Source of the DNA: Bacillota bacterium | GTDB taxonomy: Bacteria; Bacillota; DTU025; MWDF01 | NCBI GenBank assembly: GCA_029565935.1 | Contig: JAKQNF010000020.1 | Location: 1-60,567, forward strand | Reading direction: 5' to 3' | DNA length: 60,567 nucleotides | Shown here: piece by piece, positions 50,737 to 59,031 of the stretch | Position numbering within the stretch: the first letter of the stretch is position 1 | Layout of the letters: every line of letters begins with the position of its first letter | The notes under the pieces: generated by a model | The model's input: only the letters and a program-made list of their open reading frames with translations | The model's database searches: none | What the model was told of the DNA's origin: nothing | Made by a program: the position numbers and the translations under genes

Positions 50737-51882
50737 TCATTTTACGCCCCTGGCCGCGACGAAGGTCCTCACCACGTTCTCGGCCGCGTCGGCAAGTAGC
50801 GAGGGCGCCTCCTTGAGCGAAGTCTCCAGTGTGATGGGGGCGTTGGGGATCGCGAACAGCGCGTCCGCTCCTACCCCGTACATGTCCCTGGCCCCCGTCG
50901 CAAGGGCCCCGCTGATAAGTATAACAGGAATGTCGTGCAGCTTCGCCGCCCTGGCGACGCCCATCGGGGTTTTCCCGAACTTGGTCTGGAAGTCCGTCCT
51001 TCCCTCGCCGGTTATGACGAGGTCGGCGCCGAAGCACTTCTCCACGAGGCGGGTGGCTTCCACGACTATCTCCGCCCCGCGCCTGAGCTTCGCGCCGCAG
51101 AAAGCTACCAGCCCGGCCCCGAGCCCGCCGGCGGCACCGGCGCCGGGTATGTCGTTTACATCTATTCCCAGCTGCTCTTTTATCACCCTCGCATAGTTAG
51201 CCAGCGCCGCGTCCAGGAACTCGACGTCCGCAGGCGTAGCCCCTTTCTGGGGCCCGTAAACCGCGGACGCGCCCCTCGGGCCGGTGAGCGGATTGTCAAC
51301 GTCGCAGGCGACTACGAATTCGGTCCTGGCTACCCTAGAATCCATCCCCGATATGTCTATCCTGTACAGGTCTGCAAGTGCCCCGCCTCCGGGCGATGCG
51401 AGGGATTTCCCATCCCTGTCGAGGAACTTCGCTCCGAGTGCTTCGGCCATCCCCCTGCCGCCGTCGTTGGTGGCAGATCCGCCTATGCCCATGATCACCC
51501 TTGTACAGCCCTCGTTTAAAGCCGCGGTTATAAGATCGCCCGTCCCGCGCGTGCTGGCGGTCCTTGGACTCCTCTCCCCCATCCTTAGCAGCGGCAGCCC
51601 CGATGCGGCGGCCATCTCGATCACGGCGGTCTTCCCTCCGCCCATGATCCCGTAGAACGACTTTATCTTCCTGCCGAGAGGATCGTAAACCGTCACTTCC
51701 ATGATTTTACCGCCGGACGCGTCGACCAACGACTGCACTGTACCTTCACCACCGTCGGCCATCGGCACCTTCACTATCTCGGCTCCAGGCAGGAACCTCC
51801 TGATGCCCGTCTCGAGCGCGTTGCATACCTGCACCGCCGTCAAGCAGCCCTTGTATGAATCGGGGGCCAGAACTATCTTCAT
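50737..51882 (-). CDS. Glycerate kinase (type I)
   Basis: Phosphorylates glycerate to 2- or 3-phosphoglycerate. 381 residues; MKIVLAPDSYKGCLTAVQV at the start, VPMADGGEGTVQSLVDA, and GIGGSATNDGGRGMAEALG in the middle are hallmarks of the GarK/GlxK family, with ITGEGRTDFQTKFGKTPMGVA near the end. With the serine/alanine-glyoxylate aminotransferase at 20719 it could complete a serine to hydroxypyruvate to glycerate route, though the reductase is not seen. It lies 2 bases after cca. Confidence 0.95.
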   Translation of the reverse strand: MKIVLAPDSYKGCLTAVQVCNALETGIRRFLPGAEIVKVPMADGGEGTVQSLVDASGGKIMEVTVYDPLGRKIKSFYGIMGGGKTAVIEMAAASGLPLLRMGERSPRTASTRGTGDLITAALNEGCTRVIMGIGGSATNDGGRGMAEALGAKFLDRDGKSLASPGGGALADLYRIDISGMDSRVARTEFVVACDVDNPLTGPRGASAVYGPQKGATPADVEFLDAALANYARVIKEQLGIDVNDIPGAGAAGGLGAGLVAFCGAKLRRGAEIVVEATRLVEKCFGADLVITGEGRTDFQTKFGKTPMGVARAAKLHDIPVILISGALATGARDMYGVGADALFAIPNAPITLETSLKEAPSLLADAAENVVRTFVAARGVK

Positions 51883-51884
51883 CG

Positions 51885-53180
51885 CTAAACACCTCCGTAG
51901 TCTTTACCTCTAAGATATGCCCAGGCCAACATCGTCAGCCGTTCCTTCGTGTTCAGCTCGGGAGAATCAAGCACGTCAAGGAGAAGCTTGTTCATCAGCG
52001 CCTTGACCTTCGGACCTGCCGACCCGGTGAGCTTCACCAGGTCGGTACCGCCTATCATGAGCTGTTCCTTCGACAGAGGCGGCCTGGCCTCAAGGACCTG
52101 CCGCACCAGCTGCCGCTCCTTAGCCCAATCCGGGCGTTTCCTTATATTCCTATCATACCAGGACCTGAGCTCGAGTCCGTCCTCGACGTCCTCCCATCCC
52201 AGCAAAGCCGCCCATCTTCTGACCGAGGGCCCGTCCGATAGCCTGTAGCCCTCGAACAATCCTTCCGTCAGCCTGGCTATGTGCGTCCTTGCGCCCCTCG
52301 ACATCCTCAGCTCCTCCGCCCTGGCCTTCGAGTTCTCGTCCACTCGGTGCGGACCGGTCGTATCCCCGCACGCGAAGAGCGCCGCAAGCCTTAGCAGCGG
52401 CTTTGCCGGCAGCTCGTCCATGTACCGGGCGGCCTGCGCCATGCCCCTCGGATCGAGGTCCGGGAAGAGCCTTACGGCAAGGCCGGTTGAAACGAAATGC
52501 GAAAGGGCGGCCCCGGCGCATTTCCCGGCAATCATCCTGCCAAGCTCAGCGGCCTTCCTCTCGGCGGACACCTTGGCGATGCCTCCCGCCTGGCCCTTCA
52601 TCGCCCTTAGGGCCTCCTCGTCCACTTTGAAGCACAATATGGAGGCGAATCTCAAGGCCCTCATCATCCTGAGCGCGTCCTCGGAGAACCTTGCGTGCGG
52701 ATCCCCCACGGCTCTGATGATCCTCGCCCCGATGTCGTCAGTGCCACCGAAAGGATCCACCAATACATCGTCATAGGGGTCCCACGCCATCGCGTTTACG
52801 GTGAAGTCCCGCCTGGACAGGTCGTTCTCGACGGACGGCAGGAACGAGACGTCGTCCGGCCTCCTCAGGTCGCTGTACTTGCCTTCCCGCCTGAACGTAG
52901 TGATGTCGACCTTACCATCGTCGAAGACCGCCATTATCGAACCGTGCTTCTCTCCTTGGGGGGAATTCCTGGGGAACAGCTCCTTCACCCTTGCGGGCAT
53001 CGCCGAGGTGGCCACGTCCCAGTCATCCGCGGCGCCTGTGAGCAGCAGGTCGCGCACGGCCCCGCCCACGACGTATGCGAGATGCCCGTCCTGCCTTAGC
53101 AGGCTGAGCACCTTCCTCACCCTTACGGGCAGGTCTTCCGGTCCCGGAAGCTGTCTTAGGCCCTCCGTTCCGTGGGGCAT
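51885..53180 (-). CDS. CCA tRNA nucleotidyltransferase / poly(A) polymerase family
   Basis: Class II nucleotidyltransferase of 431 residues that adds or repairs the 3' CCA of tRNAs. VVGGAVRDLLL and DDWDVATSA carry the catalytic aspartates; DITTFRREGKYSDLRRPDDV, DLSRRDFTVNAMAWD and EDALRMMRALRFAS follow in the family order. All three tRNA genes seen here already encode CCA, so repair, or polyadenylation (PcnB), may be the main role. It is the first gene of the leftward unit, with GGGGGGAGG upstream of the ATG. Confidence 0.92.
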   Translation of the reverse strand: MPHGTEGLRQLPGPEDLPVRVRKVLSLLRQDGHLAYVVGGAVRDLLLTGAADDWDVATSAMPARVKELFPRNSPQGEKHGSIMAVFDDGKVDITTFRREGKYSDLRRPDDVSFLPSVENDLSRRDFTVNAMAWDPYDDVLVDPFGGTDDIGARIIRAVGDPHARFSEDALRMMRALRFASILCFKVDEEALRAMKGQAGGIAKVSAERKAAELGRMIAGKCAGAALSHFVSTGLAVRLFPDLDPRGMAQAARYMDELPAKPLLRLAALFACGDTTGPHRVDENSKARAEELRMSRGARTHIARLTEGLFEGYRLSDGPSVRRWAALLGWEDVEDGLELRSWYDRNIRKRPDWAKERQLVRQVLEARPPLSKEQLMIGGTDLVKLTGSAGPKVKALMNKLLLDVLDSPELNTKERLTMLAWAYLRGKDYGGV

Positions 53181-53196
53181 GGACCCTCCCCCCTGC

Positions 53197-53208
53197 GACG
53201 GTACCGTC
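53197..53208. promoter_or_regulatory. 12-bp palindrome in the cca/sigma intergenic region
   Basis: GACGGTACCGTC is a perfect palindrome between the divergent cca and sigma-factor genes, 11 bases before a TATAAT on the plus strand (53219-53224). It could be an operator; no adjacent regulator other than the sigma/anti-sigma pair is seen. Confidence 0.35.
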
Positions 53209-53241
53209 CGCGCTGGAGTATAATTGTATTAGTAGGTTACG

Positions 53242-53266
53242 GGAACAACCCGTATTTTCCTGTCGT
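53242..53266 (+). promoter_or_regulatory. Candidate ECF-type promoter of the sigma operon
   Basis: GGAAC (53242-53246), 17 bases, then CGT (53264-53266), close to the GGAAC/CGT pattern read by many ECF sigma factors. It lies about 70 bases before the sigma gene, so the operon could be self-activated. Confidence 0.4.
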
Positions 53267-53337
53267 TATTCTGAACTGAATGGAGTTTCTAGTCAATCAA
53301 GGCAGTCCTGCTGCCTGCGAACGATGGAGGATAAGCG

Positions 53338-53955
53338 ATGTTGCAGCTTCTTGCCGAGCGAACGCTAGCTACGGCGGCCGGCGGGATGTCCAGGGTCGGT
53401 GAGTTCGAGGAGTTGATGCGCAAGCATCAGACATCGGTGTACAACGCGGCCCTTAGGATGACGGGCAACGCCGAGGACGCGAAAGACCTCGCCCAGGATG
53501 CTTTCGTGCGCGCATACCGCGCGTTTGATAGCTATAAGAAGGATACGGCGTTCGATAAATGGCTATACAGGATAGTGACCAACCTCTTCATAGACGAGGT
53601 GCGCAAGAGGAAGAGACGGCCGGAGACCGAGTCGTACGACGCGCCTGTGCGCACGAACGAAGGGACTATGCAAAGGGAACTGCCGGACTATGAGGCGGAC
53701 CCTCTGGTGGTTCTCGACAAGGCCTCCGTCGACAGCAGGGTGTCGGCCGCGCTCAAGGCGCTGCAGCCGGAGTTCCGCATGGTGGTCATACTCTGTGACA
53801 TAGAAGGGTACTCATACGAGGAGATAGCCCAGATAATGGGAACCTCGATCGGTACCGTACGCAGCAGGCTCCATAGGGCGAGGAAGGCCTTGAGGGAGTC
53901 TCTCATCCCGCATATGCAACCCCAAAGGAGGAACAACGAGCATGACCTGCAATAA
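53338..53955 (+). CDS. ECF-family RNA polymerase sigma factor (RpoE-like)
   Basis: Alternative sigma factor of 205 residues. Region 2 (about 22-90) contains NAEDAKDLAQDAFVRAYRAFDSYKKDTAFDKWLYRIVTNLFIDEVRKRKRR; region 4 (about 140-190) has LQPEFRMVVILCDIEGYSYEEIAQIMGTSIGTVRSRLHRARKALRE, the DNA-binding helix pair. ATG 53338 is eight bases after GGAGG. It overlaps the anti-sigma gene by 14 bases and is followed by an HtrA protease, the standard envelope-stress arrangement. In Gram-negative bacteria RpoE responds to misfolded outer-membrane proteins, which fits the barrel-like proteins in this window. Confidence 0.95.
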   Translation: MLQLLAERTLATAAGGMSRVGEFEELMRKHQTSVYNAALRMTGNAEDAKDLAQDAFVRAYRAFDSYKKDTAFDKWLYRIVTNLFIDEVRKRKRRPETESYDAPVRTNEGTMQRELPDYEADPLVVLDKASVDSRVSAALKALQPEFRMVVILCDIEGYSYEEIAQIMGTSIGTVRSRLHRARKALRESLIPHMQPQRRNNEHDLQ

Positions 53956-54595
53956 ATATGAAAGGCTGCTCTCAGCATATCTCGACAGGGAACTGACCCC
54001 CGAAGAGACCGCGATGGTGAAAAGGCACATCATAGGCTGCGCAGAGTGCGCCGCCGTCCTCGAGGAATACGAGAGGGTCAAGTGCACGCTCGAGGAGCTG
54101 GAGCTGGTGGACGTACCGGATGGCCTGTTCGATATGGGCATAATCAGGGCGCGGGCCCTGACGATGGCGATGGAGGAGGCGGATACGGCAGCCGGGGAAA
54201 GACGGTACGGTTTCTTCTCCTTCATAGGGAAGGCGCTCGTCCCCGCAGCTTTGGTGGGCACGCTCATCGCCATCCCGATCCTCCAGTTCGTCTTCAGGGT
54301 GGACATCACAGGCGCCATAGCCGGCCTGCTCAGGAAGGAAGAGACGATCGGCGTGGCGGATTCGGGGATCGAGGTCGTCGTCCCCGAGCTAAACCCGTAC
54401 GGGTACGGGAGCGTGCAGATCACGGAAGCCGCTACTTCTTCCGGCGGTACTTACGGCTGGCTTACCGTCGGTGCTTCTTCTTCCGGCTCCGATCTGATTC
54501 TCAAGATAGAAGACCCAAGGCTTTCGCGCTACGTGCAGACCTTCGAGGGCACGGGCGTCACGGCGAGCCAGGCTACATATACGAGGAATTGGTGA
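53942..54595 (+). CDS. Membrane anti-sigma factor with zinc-finger domain
   Basis: A 217-residue regulator that should hold the ECF sigma factor inactive. The N terminus MTCNKYERLLSAYLDRELTPEE leads to HIIGCAEC, the H-x3-C-x2-C zinc site of the ZAS domain. One membrane helix lies at about residues 78-98 (ALVPAALVGTLIAIPILQFVF), and the outer part is rich in Ser, Gly and Thr. Release is probably by proteolysis on envelope stress. The ATG lies in the end of the sigma gene behind AAAGGAGG. Confidence 0.92.
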   Translation: MTCNKYERLLSAYLDRELTPEETAMVKRHIIGCAECAAVLEEYERVKCTLEELELVDVPDGLFDMGIIRARALTMAMEEADTAAGERRYGFFSFIGKALVPAALVGTLIAIPILQFVFRVDITGAIAGLLRKEETIGVADSGIEVVVPELNPYGYGSVQITEAATSSGGTYGWLTVGASSSGSDLILKIEDPRLSRYVQTFEGTGVTASQATYTRNW

Positions 54596-54621
54596 CATTC
54601 TAGATTATCAGGAGTGATACC

Positions 54622-55830
54622 ATGTCAGGAAAGACCGGCGCATATAGGATAGTATCGTTCATCGTCATCCTCGCGTGCCTTTTTGCGGTGGGGATGGTCC
54701 TCTATGACGGATGGGATAAATGGATGCCGCGCAAGGTGTCCGAGGAGACGGCAGGCTCTTTAGGTTCAACAGGCGCAAGCTCGTCCAGCGGGACGGAGGA
54801 CCAGTCAGGGGCGGCCGTACCTCAGGGGACCGGTAACTACGCTGCCGCACTGCCTCCGATAGCGGACGTGGCAGAGGCCGTAAGCCCAGCCGTCGTGAGG
54901 ATCGATGTAGTGAAGAAAGTGAGCTCCTCACAGGGAGGACAAGGTTCCCTTTTCGATGACTTCTTCGGAGGGAGCGGGAATTACGAGTACGAGCAGCCCG
55001 GCTCCGGTTCCGGTTTCGTCATCAGCCAGGACGGTTACATAGTGACCAACCACCACGTGATAGAGGGAGCCAACAGCATCAAGGTCACGCTGCTCGACGG
55101 CAGGACCTTCGATGCCAAGCTGATAGGAAGCTATGCCGCATTCGACGTGGCGGTGGTGAAGGTCGAAGCGACGGGGCTGCCTTATGCCATTCTCGGCAGT
55201 TCAGGGGATTTAAGACCCGGCGAATGGGTCGTCGCGATAGGCAACCCTCATGGTTTTGAGCACACCGTGACTGTCGGCATCGTCAGCGCGCTGGATAGGA
55301 ACCTGGCCGGGGTAGAAGGCGCCGAGGACATCTCACAGGCCGAGATGATCCAGACCGACGCCGCCATCAACTCAGGCAACAGCGGAGGGCCCCTAATCGA
55401 CATGAACGGGCATGTGGTTGGCATAAACACCGCCATTATACCCTACGCCCAGGGCATCAGCTTCGCGATATCGATCGACAGCGTTAAGGACGTCATATCG
55501 CAGCTCAGGTCCCAGGGCAAGTATTCTAGGCCCTGGCTGGGAATCTGGTACTATTCGCTGAACCCTGACGCTGCCACGCAGCTTGGCGTCAAGGAGACGA
55601 GCGGAATCTACGTGGCGGACATCGCACAGGGCGGTCCGGCCGAGAAAGCCGGCATGAAGAAGGGTGACGTCATAAAGACCTTCGAAGGCAGGACGGTTGA
55701 TTCGAAGTTCAACCTCAGCCAGGAAGTTGTGGCGCTGAAGATAGGCGCTAAGGTGAGACTTGGGATCGTAAGGAACGGTAAATCGATGGATCTGACGATC
55801 ACCCTGGCAGAAGCGCCTTCCGACATGTAG
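54622..55830 (+). CDS. HtrA/DegP-type serine protease
   Basis: Envelope quality-control protease of 402 residues. One N-terminal membrane anchor (about 10-30), a Ser/Gly linker, a trypsin-like domain with the triad H145 (TNHHV), D175 (FDVAVVK) and S254 (SGNSGGPL), and one PDZ domain (about 300-395, SGIYVADIAQGGPAEKAGMKKGDVI). A single PDZ and a membrane anchor make it DegS/HtrA-like rather than DegP-like. As third gene of the sigma operon it may cut the anti-sigma factor or degrade damaged proteins. Confidence 0.95.
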   Translation: MSGKTGAYRIVSFIVILACLFAVGMVLYDGWDKWMPRKVSEETAGSLGSTGASSSSGTEDQSGAAVPQGTGNYAAALPPIADVAEAVSPAVVRIDVVKKVSSSQGGQGSLFDDFFGGSGNYEYEQPGSGSGFVISQDGYIVTNHHVIEGANSIKVTLLDGRTFDAKLIGSYAAFDVAVVKVEATGLPYAILGSSGDLRPGEWVVAIGNPHGFEHTVTVGIVSALDRNLAGVEGAEDISQAEMIQTDAAINSGNSGGPLIDMNGHVVGINTAIIPYAQGISFAISIDSVKDVISQLRSQGKYSRPWLGIWYYSLNPDAATQLGVKETSGIYVADIAQGGPAEKAGMKKGDVIKTFEGRTVDSKFNLSQEVVALKIGAKVRLGIVRNGKSMDLTITLAEAPSDM

Positions 55831-55908
55831 GGAGCCTCGCTTCGGCTTGATTCAAGGACGATCAAACAAAGGCTGTCCGGACTGTCTGAATCGGTGCTAA
55901 CGTGAACT

Positions 55909-55950
55909 AAAGAGCGTGCGCCCTGCAAGGATGCAATGCGCACGCTCTTT
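55909..55950. terminator. Bidirectional terminator
   Basis: Perfect 12-bp stem AAAGAGCGTGCG (55909-55920) with CGCACGCTCTTT (55939-55950) between the convergent protease and DUF502 genes; A/T runs at both ends suit both directions. Confidence 0.9.
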
Positions 55951-55984
55951 ATCGTCCCTTTATGCCGGCATATCGTAGTCCGGC

Positions 55985-56605
55985 TTAATCCCCTGATCTT
56001 ATGTAGCCAGCCGAGACTATGAGTTTCAAGGCCACCTCCACGCTCATGTCCACTTCATAGACGCTTTCCTCGGGTACGAGCACCAGCCAGCCTGTCGTAG
56101 GGTTGGGCGTGGAGACCACGAAGACGGAGACCAGCTTCTTTCCTATCTTCGACTTTATCTCCTCCCCGACGCTTCCCATGTCATCCGACGTCACGAATCC
56201 GACGCTCCATATGCCTGCTTTCGGGTATTCGATAAGCACTACCTTCTTCAGGAGGTTCTTGTCGCTGCCGGACAGCAACGCATCCGTGAGCTGCTTGATC
56301 GTGCCGTAAAGTGGCCTTATCAGCGGAAGCTTTACCACGATGGACTCGCCCCACTTCATTACCTTGTGGGCCAGCCAGTTCCTCGTCACGATCCCCGCGA
56401 TTATCGTGATTATGAGCCCCGCGATGAGGCCGATCCCCGGTATCCTCCTGCCGATAAGATTGTAGATGAACGGTCCGAGGATGCCGTCGAGGAGGTTGAA
56501 CGACCATATGAGCACGTAGATCGTCAAGACGATCGGAGCGAGCACCAGAAGTCCCGAGATCAGGTAATTCCTGACCCTGACGAAAAAGCCCGCAGGTTTG
56601 GACAT
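55985..56605 (-). CDS. DUF502 family membrane protein
   Basis: A 206-residue protein of the DUF502 family, with two N-terminal membrane helices (about 12-35 and 55-80) and a soluble domain. FFVRVRNYLISGLLVLAPIVLTIYV, GIGLIAGLIITIIAGIVTRN, PLIRPLYGTIKQ and GIWSVGFVT then STPNPTTGWLVLVP are the family's conserved blocks. ATG 56605 lies six bases after AGGTG; a GTG three codons upstream is too close to the site. Function is unknown in bacteria; plant relatives are linked to trafficking or light signalling. Confidence 0.92.
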   Translation of the reverse strand: MSKPAGFFVRVRNYLISGLLVLAPIVLTIYVLIWSFNLLDGILGPFIYNLIGRRIPGIGLIAGLIITIIAGIVTRNWLAHKVMKWGESIVVKLPLIRPLYGTIKQLTDALLSGSDKNLLKKVVLIEYPKAGIWSVGFVTSDDMGSVGEEIKSKIGKKLVSVFVVSTPNPTTGWLVLVPEESVYEVDMSVEVALKLIVSAGYIRSGD

Positions 56606-56614
56606 GTTAAACAC

Positions 56615-57001
56615 CTACTCCATAGAAAGAGTTATCTTGGGATTGCTTTTGATCGTCACCGATACCGTGCAGTATTTCTCGGTGATTTCCGCTATGCGCT
56701 CTTTGGTGCCAGGATCCAGCAACTCGGAACCTTCCAGGCTCATGCTGCAGTCTATCCTGTCGCTGTATCTTATCTTGCCGTCGACCATGTAGAGCTTCCC
56801 GTTCACGACCACCTTCTCGTAGTCGATCCTCATCTTGGATAGTACTGACTGCGCCGTTCCGGCCATGCATCCTATCAGGCCGACCAAAAGGTAGCATACC
56901 CAGTTCTCGGGGGCGTCCACCTTGCCGGTTTCGTCGTACATCTCCGTGTTGCCGTCCTTGTCGACCTTGACCGTGTACACGTAAAGGTCCTTGTTAGCCA
57001 T
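56615..57001 (-). CDS. OsmC/Ohr-family protein
   Basis: A 128-residue protein of the OsmC fold, a family that reduces organic peroxides with a pair of cysteines. C45 (VGLIGCMAGTAQSVL) and C111 (EKYCTVSVTI) stand in the expected positions, with C36 and C85 as extras. The conserved Arg of peroxidases is not obvious, so it could be one of the OsmC relatives without that activity. It ends 9 bases before the DUF502 start and follows the Smr gene by 15 bases. Confidence 0.85.
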   Translation of the reverse strand: MANKDLYVYTVKVDKDGNTEMYDETGKVDAPENWVCYLLVGLIGCMAGTAQSVLSKMRIDYEKVVVNGKLYMVDGKIRYSDRIDCSMSLEGSELLDPGTKERIAEITEKYCTVSVTIKSNPKITLSME

Positions 57002-57016
57002 CAGAATACCTCCGTG

Positions 57017-57463
57017 CTACTTCTTGGTATATGATATCCTCCCGCCCCGCAGGACTTCTGTCGCTTTCCCGGAGCGCATGAGGGCCTTCATAGCGCCGTG
57101 TATCTCATCGCCGCCGGCGAATCCGCAAAGGCCTTCCTCGATGTCCTTCAGGCTGGACGGTTTCGACAGCATGTTAAGGATTACGTCATCGATCGCCATT
57201 TTCCTTGGCGGCAGCGGGATGTCGGGCACCACCACCGTCACTCCCCTGTTCCCGAGCATTTCGCCTTTGATGTACCTCACTTTGCCCGGATATGCATCCA
57301 ACAGGGCGGTCAGCGCGTCCTTGATGTCCCCGCCTACTCCAGAGGAGCCATAGCCATGGACTACTTCGAGCCTGTCGACTCCTAGGCGTACGGCTTTATT
57401 GTATTCGGATATGAACCTGTCGATGGCGTCTTTAGTCCTCATGCCGTGCAGGTCCAGCTTCAT
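57017..57463 (-). CDS. Smr-domain protein
   Basis: A 148-residue protein with an N-terminal Smr domain, as in the C terminus of MutS2 and in nucleic-acid endonucleases. MKLDLHGMRTKDAIDRFI holds the LDLHG motif, and VVHGYGSSGVGGDIKDAL the matching HGxG motif. The second half (about 95-148) is a small helical domain of winged-helix type (SSLKDIEEGLCGFAGGDEIHGAMKALMRSGKATEVLRGGRISYTKK), unusual as a fusion. ATG 57463 lies eight bases after GGAGG; a longer frame upstream enters the tRNA-Thr gene and is rejected. Confidence 0.85.
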   Translation of the reverse strand: MKLDLHGMRTKDAIDRFISEYNKAVRLGVDRLEVVHGYGSSGVGGDIKDALTALLDAYPGKVRYIKGEMLGNRGVTVVVPDIPLPPRKMAIDDVILNMLSKPSSLKDIEEGLCGFAGGDEIHGAMKALMRSGKATEVLRGGRISYTKK

Positions 57464-57508
57464 TTGCATATCCTCCTCGATCGCGGTCCGTAGGCCCTTG
57501 AAGTGCAC

Positions 57509-57544
57509 AAAGGCCGCAAGGATCATCAGAAATCCTCCGCGGCC
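57509..57544 (-). terminator. Terminator of tRNA-Thr
   Basis: Minus strand GGCCGC (57544-57539) with GCGGCC (57517-57512) and an inner AGGAT/ATCCT stem, followed by TTTG, 10 bases after the tRNA. Confidence 0.7.
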
Positions 57545-57553
57545 TGCAAACCA

Positions 57554-57628
57554 TGGAGCCGGTGATGGGAGTTGAACCCGCGACCCGCGCATTACGAATG
57601 CGCTGCTCTACCACTGAGCTACACCGGC
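57554..57628 (-). tRNA. tRNA-Thr (anticodon CGT)
   Basis: Cloverleaf on the minus strand: acceptor GCCGGTG/CACCGGC, D-loop AGCTCAGTGGTAGAGC, anticodon stem GCGCA/TGCGC with loop TTCGTAA (CGT), T-arm GCGGGTTCAACTCCCAT (one mismatch position in the stem), discriminator T and encoded CCA. Confidence 0.95.
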
Positions 57629-57803
57629 ACCGATGCAAATTTGATTTTACCAATCAAGCGCCTTCATGTCAATTTTCGCCGGCCTGCATCTACCTAGGTG
57701 TTGGATCATTTTCGTATGCGCGTTTTGGCGACGCAACGGGTCGACCTTCGGATACACTATCATTTTAGGCGACTGGCTTACCGGATGGCCCGCTTGCAGC
57801 CCG

Positions 57804-58754
57804 TCATATCTGCTTAAGGCCTTGCGATCCTATCGTCATGAACATCTGCCAGGTCTTCTCGACCGCATCGTAGCTCATGTTCAACGGACCCGTGACGACG
57901 CCCTGTATGACGTCGGGCCTGTGACCGGGGATCCAGTGGCCCTGGTTATCGACGTATACTGCCAGTAGCATCACCCTTCCCAGAGCGTCCCTGTATGACA
58001 GCTGGTATCCTCCTGCCTCTATCAGCTGCCTGGAAGGCTCCGCCACAAGACCCATCATGGCCGCCCACTGTTCGATGCAGTCCTGCGCCGCAGGTACGCT
58101 ATCCCAGGGATTCTTGCCGCTCTTGCCCTCTATCGGCAGCACAGGGTCCTCGATGCCGTTGAAGATTATCGTGGGGATCGGAGGGACCGACTTGGGCATC
58201 GCGGTCTTGTAGAAGCGTCCCATCATGGAGGCAAGCCCGGCGAAGCGGCCGGGGTACTTGGCCACCATGTAGAAAGCGAAATACGCGCCGTTAGAGTGTC
58301 CGGCGAGGAATATCTTGGAGCCATCGCCGCCTATCTGCACGGAGACGTCCTTTATCACCTGGTCCACGAAGGCGGCATCGTCCACGAAGACCTTCCTGTC
58401 AGTCATCTGCCCCATGTCCCAGACCCTCGGGTTCAGTATCCAGGCCCCGAACTTTGGATCCTGCGGCAGCGCATTGGGGATTATAAGCGCCGTGCCGTAC
58501 TTGTCGGACGCCTCTATGAGGCCGGAGCTTTTCCGATAATCCTTGTAGCTGAGCGTGAAGCCCGGGAAGAACACGACCATCTGTCCGCCGCGCTTCCAGT
58601 TCTGCGGCAGGTACACGGCATATTCGCGGGTATATCCGCCGAAGTTCACCTTAGTCTCGGTCCATGTGCCACCCTCGGCCGCCAAGGAGCTTGGGCTCAT
58701 CAACGGCACTATAACGACGGTAAGCAACATCAATGCCATAATAATTCTACGCAC
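57804..58754 (-). CDS. Exported alpha/beta-hydrolase esterase (PHB depolymerase/LpqC-like)
   Basis: Secreted esterase of 316 residues related to poly(3-hydroxybutyrate) depolymerase and feruloyl-esterase-like proteins. The signal peptide (IIMALMLLTVVIVPLMSPSSLAAE) is followed by GGYTREYAVYLPQNW and VVFFPGFTLSYKDYR; LAGHSNGAYFAFYM carries the nucleophile serine in GxSxG, and D (GIEDPVLP) and H (NQGHWIPG) complete the triad. GTG 58754, eight bases after GGAGG, is chosen; a start at 58826 would place the signal peptide 30 residues in. It has its own promoter. The natural substrate is unknown. Confidence 0.87.
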   Translation of the reverse strand: MRRIIMALMLLTVVIVPLMSPSSLAAEGGTWTETKVNFGGYTREYAVYLPQNWKRGGQMVVFFPGFTLSYKDYRKSSGLIEASDKYGTALIIPNALPQDPKFGAWILNPRVWDMGQMTDRKVFVDDAAFVDQVIKDVSVQIGGDGSKIFLAGHSNGAYFAFYMVAKYPGRFAGLASMMGRFYKTAMPKSVPPIPTIIFNGIEDPVLPIEGKSGKNPWDSVPAAQDCIEQWAAMMGLVAEPSRQLIEAGGYQLSYRDALGRVMLLAVYVDNQGHWIPGHRPDVIQGVVTGPLNMSYDAVEKTWQMFMTIGSQGLKQI

Positions 58755-58789
58755 GGCTGACACCTCCGAAGTCCCTTTATCTAAATATG

Positions 58790-58818
58790 ATTCTAACATC
58801 GCAAGATGGCACCGCCAA
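58790..58818 (-). promoter_or_regulatory. Sigma-70-type promoter of the esterase gene
   Basis: Minus strand TTGGCG (58818-58813), 17-base spacer, TAGAAT (58795-58790) with a TG extension. Start of transcription near 58783, about 29 bases before the GTG. Confidence 0.65.
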
Positions 58819-59031
58819 CATGACATTAGAAGAACGTAATGCTTCTTCGCCGTCGACTCTTATACCATCGCGATTAAAGCAGACACATACTATCCTAGAC
58901 ACTTCCAGTGAGGGTTTTGTTCGGGTGACGACCGCTTTCTTTTCTCCTTGAGGATAAACCGCTTGCCATGAGGGCGGCTATTGATTATCGTCATTCCTGA
59001 AGGGATGATCCTCAGGAAGGGGTGGCAAAAG

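Noticed and set aside
58820-58954. 44-residue plus-strand frame upstream of the TusA-like gene
   Set aside because: No ribosome site, Ser/Thr-rich composition, and it overlaps the esterase promoter.
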